Origin: Puniceicoccaceae bacterium K14
GTDB lineage: Bacteria; Verrucomicrobiota; Verrucomicrobiia; Opitutales; Opitutaceae
Reading direction: 5' to 3'
Assembly: GCA_022538095.1 (NCBI GenBank)
Contig: JAKYXN010000059.1
Coordinates: forward strand, 1-32,015
DNA length: 32,015 bases
Shown: piece after piece, positions 17,546 to 24,422 of the stretch
Layout of the letters: the number at the start of each line of letters is the position of its first letter
How positions within the stretch are numbered: position 1 is the stretch's first letter
The notes under the pieces: generated by a model
What the model was told of the DNA's origin: nothing
Seen by the model: only the letters and a program-made list of their open reading frames with translations
The model's database searches: none
Translations under genes and position numbers: made by a program

Positions 17546-17740
17546 AAAAAAGTTCGCCCCCATCATTGCGCCGTATCCCACGGTGGCTCTTAGTCCTGTT
17601 TATGTTACAGGTGGGAACCATCTTAGCCATCTCTGCTTTCCGATTTACGGCCCAGCATTAACGACTCGTCACGGCCCCCGTAAAAATAAGGTAGGCTCAG
17701 AGCAGTGTTGCAGTACCTCGAACGCGACAGGGTGCGAACT
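17546..17740 (-). ncRNA. ssrS: Probable 6S RNA
   Basis: On the minus strand a 195-base stretch folds as a long rod. The closing stem AGTTCGC(A)CCC (17740-17730) pairs with GGG(G)GCGAACT (17560-17551) and is followed directly by a T-run (17551-17546). CTGAGCC (17700-17694) followed by TTATTTTTACGG matches the E. coli 6S segment CTGAGCCGATATTT. The terminal helix is CCGTAAA/TTTACGG (17678-17684 with 17644-17650), seven perfect pairs. On the 3' side, CCTGT-loop-ACAGG (17595-17611) sits where 6S RNA has the small hairpin in the central bubble, followed by GGCGC. Length (about 180-195) and layout fit 6S RNA, which binds sigma-70 RNA polymerase in stationary phase. A possible -35 box TTGACC lies at 17776-17771. 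The match is by eye. Confidence 0.62.
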
Positions 17741-17801
17741 GATTAAGACAAAACAGACTAGCCGCTTTCCGGTCAACAACTATGACACCGCAGCCGAGAA
17801 T

Positions 17802-18305
17802 TTAAGGCTTTTTCGCAAGCCACAAAGCTATCAGGCCACGACCTAACCAAATAGTAGCTAATAGGTTACCAATAAAAACGGACAGAAGAACAGCCATCAT
17901 TGCAATTTCAGTTTGCCCCCAAAGCACAGACAAAAAGACAACCATCACAACAATTTCAGCATGCCCCAAAAACATACAAACCATTAATAACAATGCGACT
18001 GAAAGAACAACCCAATCGAGAGCCTTTTTAATCGGAGTTTTCAAAAACGTTAAAACCCAAGCGATGCCCACAATAGCTCCCAAAACGAGGCTCAGTATCG
18101 CGAAATTTTGAGCCAATGCTGCATCGTCTTGTATGCTCTTCAAGTAGGCCATCAGACAGAACAATCCCTGATTGAAGAGCAAAAACAAATAGGCCATTAG
18201 CGAACAAAGCTGCCAAGAAACCGGTAGACCTTCACCATTGCCCAAAGGCAATTGCGAAGCGATGTATCTACCGGAGCTTTGTCGGCTCTGCGCTTCTTCG
18301 CTCAT
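17802..18305 (-). CDS. Four-helix membrane protein, last gene of the proS operon
   Basis: The 167-aa product has a short polar N-terminus (to about residue 30) and four hydrophobic helices (about 33-53, 68-90, 97-118 and 126-165, the last possibly two). The third and fourth regions, LLLMVCMFLGHAEIVVMVVF and the later AIMMAVLLSVFIGN, are similar in build. I recognise no family. Its ATG overlaps the DUF2017 stop by one base (TAATG), so it is translationally coupled to that gene and part of the proS-clpS operon. Confidence 0.75.
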   Translation of the reverse strand: MSEEAQSRQSSGRYIASQLPLGNGEGLPVSWQLCSLMAYLFLLFNQGLFCLMAYLKSIQDDAALAQNFAILSLVLGAIVGIAWVLTFLKTPIKKALDWVVLSVALLLMVCMFLGHAEIVVMVVFLSVLWGQTEIAMMAVLLSVFIGNLLATIWLGRGLIALWLAKKP

Positions 18306-18793
18306 TACCGACTGTGTCCGTCTGACTCAGGTTCGTCCTGAGCCGGACCTTCAATTTGCGCGATGATCATTTCCTGCAAACTGGCAAAAAGCATATAAGC
18401 TCCGTAGCCAATGCGTTCATCCAAATCAAAGCTCTCAAAATCAATCTCGCCTGACTCTAAAACGCTCTCCTCAACCTTCGCCAAAGAACATTCCCTCAAT
18501 TTCAAACGAAGAGCCGCGCATGCGCGTAGGAGCTGATCCGCCTTTTCCAAATCCAAGATTGCCCGCCCCGTTTCCATAAACTGATCGTCGAACAAATTCA
18601 CCAATAACGAAACATCCTGCTGCTGCGATATTAACAAGTCTTGTTGCCAGAAACCAACCATATCCTCGTCCTCATCGTCAGGCGGGCTCCCAGGCGAAGC
18701 CAACTGATTATGAAGCGCTTCAATCAATGGCTTGATATGGTCGAGAAGCGGTTTGACCGCTTCTACGTTTAATCTCATTTCAACTGGCTTCAT
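18305..18793 (-). CDS. DUF2017 family protein
   Basis: The 162-aa product sits directly after clpS, overlapping its stop by 14 bases if the ATG at 18793 is used. An ATG at 18778, one base past the clpS stop, would give 157 aa and is equally likely. It is acidic and helical, with SLLVNLFDDQFMETGRAILD and LDLEKADQLLRACAALRLKLRE. In actinobacteria DUF2017 proteins sit next to clpS in the same way; the assignment rests partly on that arrangement. A role in N-end-rule protein degradation, perhaps as a partner of ClpS or ClpP, is inference. Confidence 0.7.
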   Translation of the reverse strand: MKPVEMRLNVEAVKPLLDHIKPLIEALHNQLASPGSPPDDEDEDMVGFWQQDLLISQQQDVSLLVNLFDDQFMETGRAILDLEKADQLLRACAALRLKLRECSLAKVEESVLESGEIDFESFDLDERIGYGAYMLFASLQEMIIAQIEGPAQDEPESDGHSR

Positions 18794-19076
18794 TTTTCTC
18801 CAATATCGCGTTCAGATGCCATTCCTGCAATTGGTAAACGTAGGTTTCCGCTTTTTCCCGTTCACCCGTCCATACAATGGAACGACCAAGCTCATGCACT
18901 TCGAGCATGCGAGCATCAGCATCTTCCTGAGACATGCCAAAGATTTTCTTAAAAATCATGCTCACGTAGGACATCAAATTAACAGGATCATTTAGCACCA
19001 CAACATTCCAAAGCTTCGCCAACTCAGTCGAGCTGTCGGTCTTCGTTTCGGGAACGACTACTTCGCAAGAAACCAT
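18780..19076 (-). CDS. clpS: ATP-dependent Clp protease adaptor ClpS
   Basis: The 98-aa product (ATG at 19076, four bases after the proS stop) has the ClpS fold. WNVVVLNDPVNLMSYVSMIF (residues 23-42) is followed by the helix region MSQEDADARMLEVHELGRS with the conserved His-containing EVH, and then a final helix. ClpS delivers N-degron substrates to ClpA/ClpC. The loop reads N-D-P-V-N-L-M-S-Y-V, the wording found in actinobacterial ClpS rather than the N-D-D-Y-T-P form of E. coli; Pro replaces the second Asp. Length is normal. It belongs to an operon with proS upstream and DUF2017 downstream. Confidence 0.93.
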   Translation of the reverse strand: MVSCEVVVPETKTDSSTELAKLWNVVVLNDPVNLMSYVSMIFKKIFGMSQEDADARMLEVHELGRSIVWTGEREKAETYVYQLQEWHLNAILEKNEAS

Positions 19077-19080
19077 AGAG

Positions 19081-20850
19081 TTACGCCTTAGCTTGTTCGG
19101 ACACGATTTCCGCAAGTCGCGCTTTTGCATCCGCAAGAGCAACCTTCTCCGCGTCTCCGCCGTTACGTAATTTAACTTCAACTATGCCCTCTTTCAAGCC
19201 GCGACCGCCAATTACCACGCGTAGTGGGATTCCAATCAAATCCGCATCCTTGAATTTCACTCCCGGACGCCCATCGCGGTCATCTAACAAGACGTCCGCT
19301 CCAGCAGCTTCCATAGCTTCGCCCAGCTCATTAGCCAAAGTCACAGCCTCTTCCATATCCGGATCCAGCAAGGTAATCACTGCGTGATACGGAGCTACGT
19401 TCCATGGCCATCGGATGCCGTTCTTGTCGTGACATTGCTCTATTATGGCCTGTACCGTACGCGAAATTCCAATACCGTAGCAACCCATGATCGCTGGCTT
19501 CACTTCCTTATCCGCGTCAGTAAACGTCGCTCCGTACTTTTCATTCTCACTGTACTTCGTACCCAACTTGAAGATATGACCCACCTCGATCGCACGAGCA
19601 ATCTTCAGTGGCTTGCCAGACTTCGGACAAGGCTCGCCTTCTTGAACCTGACGGAAATCGCCAAATGAATCGATGTCAAGATCGCGACTCACGTTTACAT
19701 TGCGCATGTGCATCGCTTTCTCATTGGCACCAGTCGTACCATTGCCAACCAAACGAATTGCTTCGTCACCGTAAATTCCATCCAACTTTGTACGATCCTT
19801 AAAGCTGCCTTTAACTGCGCCCAAGCTTCCTGGATACGCACCCATCGCTTCGAATATTTCATCCACTGTCGCCGGGCGAATCAACTCGTAGCCGAGAGAG
19901 CTCAGCTTTGCCTCTTCCACTTGATCGCAACCACGAACGACCACCGCAAATAGCTTGTCGTCTCCGACGAAGAGCAAGGTCTTAAACTGCTCATCCGCTG
20001 GGATATTGTACGGCTCTTTGGCAAGCTTTTCGATTGTCTTCACACCAGGTGTCTCGAATTTCTCCATCTCGCCAACAGGTTCCGCGTCTGCTAGTCCTTC
20101 TGGAACCAAAGCGCTCGTAGCCTTCTCAATATTGGCAGCATAACCACTATCGTGGCAGTAGACAACATCGTCGTCGCCGACTTCAGCAGGCACCATGTAC
20201 TCGTGAGAAAAATCCCCCCCCATTACACCGGTATCGGCTTCAACGGAGATAAACTCCAATCCACAACGTGCAAAGAAGCGATCATACGCACTGGCCATAC
20301 GATGGTACGTTTCAGAGGCCGCTTCATCGTTCGCGTCGAAGCTGTAGCCATCCTTCATGATAAATTCACGGGCACGCATAAGCCCGTAGCGTGGGCGAAT
20401 CTCGTTTCGAAACTTCGTCTGAATCTGGTAAAATGTTCGCCCCATGTCGCGGTAACTGGCCGCTTCCGCTCCGAAGAGAGGCGTAATAATCTCTTCGTGA
20501 GTTGGGCCGAGAACAAACTGCGGATCTTCCGATGGCTTCTCATTAGCCCCCGCCCCATTCACAGAATACATAATCTCGCGCGTCGCATTCCAGCGAGGAC
20601 CTTCCTTCCAATAATCGGCCGGAACGACTGCAGGCATCAAAAGCTCGCACGCATTGGCCGCATTCATTTCTTCGCGACAAATCTGGCTAACCTTCTCCAA
20701 CACGCGAGCGCCCAGTGGTAAGTACGCATACAAACCGCTACCAATCTTACGAGCCAGTCCAGCACGGAGAAGTAGCTTGTGAGATTCGATTTCAGCTTCC
20801 GACGGACTTTCTTTCAACGTCGGTATGTAGGTGTTGCTCCAGTTTTGCAT
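19081..20850 (-). CDS. proS: Prolyl-tRNA synthetase, bacterial type with editing domain
   Basis: The 589-aa product (ATG at 20850, giving MQNWSNTYIPTLKE) is a class II synthetase. It shows the N-terminal SHKLLLRAGLARKIGSGLYAYLPLG (residues 23-47), motif 2 FRNEIRPRYGLMRAREFIMKDGYSF (about 147-171) and motif 3 GCYGIGISRTVQAIIEQ (about residue 460). Between motifs 2 and 3 is the long insertion of bacterial-type ProRS (about residues 225-400), which edits mischarged Ala-tRNA. The C-terminal anticodon-binding domain ends VALADAKARLAEIVSEQAKA. It joins proline to its tRNA. It is the first gene of an operon with clpS, DUF2017 and a membrane protein. A run of eight G residues codes Gly-Gly at about residues 211-212; the frame is intact. 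Confidence 0.96.
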   Translation of the reverse strand: MQNWSNTYIPTLKESPSEAEIESHKLLLRAGLARKIGSGLYAYLPLGARVLEKVSQICREEMNAANACELLMPAVVPADYWKEGPRWNATREIMYSVNGAGANEKPSEDPQFVLGPTHEEIITPLFGAEAASYRDMGRTFYQIQTKFRNEIRPRYGLMRAREFIMKDGYSFDANDEAASETYHRMASAYDRFFARCGLEFISVEADTGVMGGDFSHEYMVPAEVGDDDVVYCHDSGYAANIEKATSALVPEGLADAEPVGEMEKFETPGVKTIEKLAKEPYNIPADEQFKTLLFVGDDKLFAVVVRGCDQVEEAKLSSLGYELIRPATVDEIFEAMGAYPGSLGAVKGSFKDRTKLDGIYGDEAIRLVGNGTTGANEKAMHMRNVNVSRDLDIDSFGDFRQVQEGEPCPKSGKPLKIARAIEVGHIFKLGTKYSENEKYGATFTDADKEVKPAIMGCYGIGISRTVQAIIEQCHDKNGIRWPWNVAPYHAVITLLDPDMEEAVTLANELGEAMEAAGADVLLDDRDGRPGVKFKDADLIGIPLRVVIGGRGLKEGIVEVKLRNGGDAEKVALADAKARLAEIVSEQAKA

Positions 20851-20963
20851 AGGAAAAATGGTTATAAATGAAGCCTCCCTCAAGTCGCGCAACGAGAAAA
20901 TGCCACTCAACCACAACGTTATAGCTTTATCTTAACAATTTTTCCCTTTTGCTACTATCCCTC

Positions 20964-21680
20964 ATGCAAAAAGACGAGAATCCAAACGGCGAAGTTCCAA
21001 GAAAAAATCCCACCGATCGCGATCCATGGCCAATGTGGCCTATCGCCCTAGCCATCGGTCTTTTCGTGTGTGCCTATACATTTATAAACATCGCCCACCG
21101 GAAAGATGGCCCTGCCTTCGAACCGCATCAAGCAATGCAAAATCGCCGCGATCAACTCGTCGAAAAAAATTTCTACAATTGGTATCGCATCACCACCGAA
21201 CTTCAAGAAACCGTCACTCCTAGCGGAGCGAACATCGAAAAGATGCTTCGCCCCTATTCTGGAGCCTTGGAATCTCTCCTCCCAGAACAGCTCGTTTACT
21301 ACATTCCCACTCGACCCGTACTGGTCAACGGTCCCCTTAAAATTGAAAGCGACGCCTCAATCGAGCAAGGAGCTCCCTTTACAATCCGTATCGATCTACC
21401 CGGCGGTATCGCTTCCGATGATCGTTTCCATCTCCAAGCGTTTTATAAAGAAGGAAGCCTCCACCTGTTGCCTAGCTTCTTCGTAGAGAGCATCGAGGAC
21501 GCTTCGGAGACATTGGCTACTCCCAACGAGCAAATTCAGTTCGCAATTCCAACTGATCCCGTCGCTGCAACGGAAGTATCCATATACGTTTATGCAGAGG
21601 GTTATATCCACGAATGGAAAATCCCCGCCTTTCCTAAGGAAACCCCTGAAAACGTCGATTCCCCAGACGACGCATCATAA
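20964..21680 (+). CDS. Membrane-anchored protein of unknown function
   Basis: The 238-aa product (ATG at 20964) has a short polar N-terminus with many Pro and Lys, one membrane helix (PIALAIGLFVCAYTFINIA, about residues 26-44) and an extracytoplasmic part. That part contains an N-terminal helical portion (QLVEKNFYNWYRITTELQETV), a beta-rich middle (FTIRIDLPGGIASDD and FHLQAFYKEGSLHLLPSF) and an acidic tail. I do not recognise a family. The gene is divergent from proS, with a 113-base shared upstream region. It is followed 50 bases later by argA on the same strand, possibly in one transcript. Confidence 0.72.
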   Translation: MQKDENPNGEVPRKNPTDRDPWPMWPIALAIGLFVCAYTFINIAHRKDGPAFEPHQAMQNRRDQLVEKNFYNWYRITTELQETVTPSGANIEKMLRPYSGALESLLPEQLVYYIPTRPVLVNGPLKIESDASIEQGAPFTIRIDLPGGIASDDRFHLQAFYKEGSLHLLPSFFVESIEDASETLATPNEQIQFAIPTDPVAATEVSIYVYAEGYIHEWKIPAFPKETPENVDSPDDAS

Positions 21681-21730
21681 CCTTGCTCTCGCTCGGTTTT
21701 CCATTTGAATGCGATGATAATCAATAACTA

Positions 21731-23032
21731 ATGAACGACAAGAACATCGCAATCAAGCCAGCCGACCTTCGAGGGATTCTGACTTACGTACCAAAATTCC
21801 AAGGACAGACCTTTGTTATTGCCTTGGATGGGTCGGTTATCAAGCACGACAATTTGCCCAATATCCTCTTGGACATCGCCGTGCTGCGTAGCTTGCAGAT
21901 CAAAGTCGTCATTGTTCACGGCATCGGAAGCCAACTCGAACAATTAGCAACGGAACGCAGTATCACTATCAGCGACAGCAATGGCTCGGGTACTACAGAT
22001 GCCGCCACCCTTGATTTAGCAATTCGTGCTTCCTCCCGAGTGTCTCATCAGATTCTCGAATACATCACGCAGAGCGGACTCAAATGCGCGATCACCAACG
22101 CTGTCCGAGCGAAACCAATTGGAATTCTCAAAGGACAGGATTATAAGTATAGCGGTAAAATCGACCAAATCGATAGCGAAGTCCTCACTCACTTGATCGA
22201 CAAGAGCATTGTTCCAATCATTCAGCCGATCGGATTTGATCGCAACGGACATACATTGCGAATCAACAGCGATTTGATGGCTGTCGAAGTCGCACATGCG
22301 CTTAAAGCAACTAAAATTCTTTTCCTAACAAATGAATTGGGGCTCAGCCTCGACAGTAAGTTCACAAGCCAGATATCCATCGAGGATCTTGAAGCAGCCT
22401 TGGGGACTGACAACCACGGCCTTTCTTCTAACCTTACAAGCAAAGCCAAACATGCTGCCAACGGTGTAAACAATGGAATTTCCCGTATCCATATTTTGGA
22501 CGGAACGATTCACGATGGCCTTATCCGCGAAGTATTTTCCAATGAGGGTGTCGGCACCTTAATCTACGGAAATGAATACCAACAAATCCGTCGGGCGAAC
22601 AGAGACGACATCCCACTCATCTACCACCTGACTCGTAGTTCAGTCGAGAAGGACGAGTTGATCGCCCGTCCGATTGACTCTATCGAATCGAACATCGAAA
22701 ACTACTTTGTCTACGAAATCGACGGCAACATGATCGGTTGCATGCTATTGAGTAAGTATGCCTCCAATTCATCGGTACGTGAGATCAATTCTCTGTTCGT
22801 TCATGCCTTGTATCAAAAGCAAGGCATCGGCAAAAAGATGGTCAACTTCGCCTGTCACCAAGCAAAACTGGAGGGCGCCTCCCGAGTGATTGCTCTCTCG
22901 ACCCAAAGTCTAAGTTTTTTCACTAACGTGTGCGATTTCAATGAAGTCACTAGCGAAGACTTGCCCGACGAACGCCGAATGCAGTGGGAATCTAGCAAAC
23001 GAAAATCTAAGATATTCATCCGCGATTTATAA
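21731..23032 (+). CDS. argA: Amino-acid N-acetyltransferase (fused kinase-like and GNAT domains)
   Basis: The 433-aa product matches E. coli-type N-acetylglutamate synthase in length (443) and layout. Residues about 1-285 are the amino acid kinase-like domain: YVPKFQGQTFVIALDGSVIK near 20-39, VVIVHGIGSQLEQLA near 59-73, and a later NSDLMAVEVAHALKATKILFLT. Residues about 290-433 are a GNAT domain, with IRRANRDDIPLIYHLTR and the acetyl-CoA loop ALYQKQGIGKKMVNFA. In arginine synthesis it makes N-acetylglutamate, and arginine feedback would act on the kinase-like domain. No Shine-Dalgarno sequence is seen at the ATG. A bidirectional-looking terminator follows about 70 bases downstream. Confidence 0.93.
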   Translation: MNDKNIAIKPADLRGILTYVPKFQGQTFVIALDGSVIKHDNLPNILLDIAVLRSLQIKVVIVHGIGSQLEQLATERSITISDSNGSGTTDAATLDLAIRASSRVSHQILEYITQSGLKCAITNAVRAKPIGILKGQDYKYSGKIDQIDSEVLTHLIDKSIVPIIQPIGFDRNGHTLRINSDLMAVEVAHALKATKILFLTNELGLSLDSKFTSQISIEDLEAALGTDNHGLSSNLTSKAKHAANGVNNGISRIHILDGTIHDGLIREVFSNEGVGTLIYGNEYQQIRRANRDDIPLIYHLTRSSVEKDELIARPIDSIESNIENYFVYEIDGNMIGCMLLSKYASNSSVREINSLFVHALYQKQGIGKKMVNFACHQAKLEGASRVIALSTQSLSFFTNVCDFNEVTSEDLPDERRMQWESSKRKSKIFIRDL

Positions 23033-23104
23033 GAGCTAAAAGGCACTGCTGTGACCACTCGGTAGTTTGCGGAACCCAATATTCATTCTCTACTTCGCAA
23101 AGAA

Positions 23105-23134
23105 AAAGCCATCTCGCATAGCGAAGATGGCTTT
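23105..23134. terminator. Terminator hairpin between argA and a convergent gene
   Basis: AAAGCCATCT and AGATGGCTTT are complementary over 10 bases, and CGC/GCG extend the stem around an ATA loop. The arm begins with A-runs (AAAAA) and the other side ends in CTTT, so it can serve plus-strand argA and minus-strand transcription alike. Confidence 0.72.
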
Positions 23135-23162
23135 GAAAGTCGTTAGTTTGAGATACAAGCGC

Positions 23163-23405
23163 TCAATCGAGATATTCCGATTCCTCAGAACTCTTGTGGA
23201 ACATCTTAAGCGCCTTGTCTTCCGCATTATTTTCACAACGATCGATCTCTGCAATATGTTCAGTCACAGATCGCTTTGTCTCCTTGAAAATTATGCGGTT
23301 CATACTTTTTGCCGCATCCATCGACAAGTGAGCAGACGATGCAGTCATGCCAATCATTTTGGCTAGTTCACTTTTTTCATTCATAACTAAAGTTCTATTC
23401 GTCAT
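23163..23405 (-). CDS. Small 80-aa helical protein, weakly PhoU/DUF47-like
   Basis: The start is taken at the ATG at 23405, which has GGGGA about 10 bases upstream; an ATG at 23384 is possible. The product is almost entirely helical: SAHLSMDAAKSMNRIIFKE followed by HIAEIDRCENNAEDKALKMFHK. The second helix resembles the 'I..LE.eaD....AL..LF' pattern of DUF47/PhoU-like proteins, which are usually 200 aa or longer. If related, this is a half-length form or a remnant; the resemblance is weak. It is convergent with argA and divergent from the metallophosphoesterase gene. Confidence 0.55.
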   Translation of the reverse strand: MTNRTLVMNEKSELAKMIGMTASSAHLSMDAAKSMNRIIFKETKRSVTEHIAEIDRCENNAEDKALKMFHKSSEESEYLD

Positions 23406-23475
23406 CCGCAGATCCCCACTTAAGTTACCTTTTCGCAACACCGACTACTTGTATTAAAAAAATCGAATTTAACAC

Positions 23476-24288
23476 GTGGCTAAAAAATTAAGAATTTTGT
23501 CCGACATCCACTTCGGTCACAAAGCGAGTATCATTAAAGAAATTGATCAGCTTGAAGACCTTTGTAGAGGAACAGATAAGCTCATATTCAACGGGGACAC
23601 AATAGAACAAAAGTACGAAGATTCTCCCAAACACACTTACAACCCACTACCTAGTTTTTATGATTTTTCGGACAAAGTCAGCCAGTGGTGTTCGGATATT
23701 CACTTTATCTCGGGTAACCACGACCCTTCCATCAGCCAAAACCATTTCATGGAAACACATGATGGAGACGTTTTTATAACGCATGGTGACGGAATTTTTG
23801 AAAACATCGCTCCGTGGAGCAAAAACGTCGAAGTCCTCAATAAAGCCTGCTCCAAGCGCATAAAGCCTGACGACAACTACGAATTACAAACCGAGTTACA
23901 ACTTCTCAAAGAAGCCTCAATCGAGGCTCACGAAAAAGCGCTCGATTACGATCCAACAACTCTTGGAAAAACCATCGTTTTCTTTGCCCAATTGTGGCCT
24001 CCTCATCGACCTTTTAAGATTCTCCAATGCTGGAAAAACACACCTGCGAAAGCGGTGGAATTTGCTCGTCGTCATGGGCGCTCTCCCAAAGTCATTGTGA
24101 TCGGCCACACTCACTGCCCAGGAATTTGGAAGCACGATGGCATATGGGTCGTTAACACCGGATCATTTTTTCCATGGCCCAAACGCTATGCAGTGGAAAT
24201 CGAGGAGAACTCGCTCACTGTTCGCAGAATCAGCAAAAAGCACAACAGGTTCCAGCTAGGAACCATCGCAATAAGTATATCTCTCTAA
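23476..24288 (+). CDS. Metallophosphoesterase (calcineurin-like)
   Basis: The 270-aa product, starting at a GTG, has the full set of metallophosphoesterase motifs: LSDIHFGH (D10, H12), LIFNGDTIEQ near residue 37, FISGNHDPS near 78, VFITHGDGIF near 97 and VIVIGHTHCPG near 213. It should bind two metal ions and hydrolyse phosphate mono- or diesters. The VNTGSFFPWPKRYAVEI closing segment resembles LpxH-like and related phosphoesterases, but no lipid A gene is nearby, so no substrate is assigned. No Shine-Dalgarno sequence is apparent. It ends 134 bases before the giant adhesin gene. Confidence 0.9.
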   Translation: MAKKLRILSDIHFGHKASIIKEIDQLEDLCRGTDKLIFNGDTIEQKYEDSPKHTYNPLPSFYDFSDKVSQWCSDIHFISGNHDPSISQNHFMETHDGDVFITHGDGIFENIAPWSKNVEVLNKACSKRIKPDDNYELQTELQLLKEASIEAHEKALDYDPTTLGKTIVFFAQLWPPHRPFKILQCWKNTPAKAVEFARRHGRSPKVIVIGHTHCPGIWKHDGIWVVNTGSFFPWPKRYAVEIEENSLTVRRISKKHNRFQLGTIAISISL

Positions 24289-24422
24289 GAAGGAGCAAGG
24301 GATCCTGTGCAAATTTAAGTAAAGCACACGAAATATAAATCAGACCGCTAAGCAATAAGCGGCAGCAGTCGAATAACGATGAAGGGTTAAATACCTATTT
24401 TTCACGACAAAGCTGCCTCCTT
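24289..24422. promoter_or_regulatory. Upstream region of the giant adhesin gene
   Basis: It contains two small stems, TGTGC/GCACA (24306-24328) and CCGCT/AGCGG (24345-24362), and a TATAAA at 24334-24339 that could be a -10 box. No matching -35 box and no ribosome site are clear. The stems may belong to a terminator-like leader or the gene's 5' UTR; no riboswitch class is recognised. Confidence 0.3.

Noticed and set aside
17583-17846. 87-aa plus-strand open frame
   Set aside because: It overlaps the 6S RNA candidate and the end of the membrane-protein gene on the other strand; composition is unlike a protein and no start signal is seen.
20213-20222. Run of eight C/G bases in proS as a possible phase-variation tract
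   Set aside because: proS is essential, the frame is intact, and the run codes two Gly residues at a normal position; nothing supports switching.
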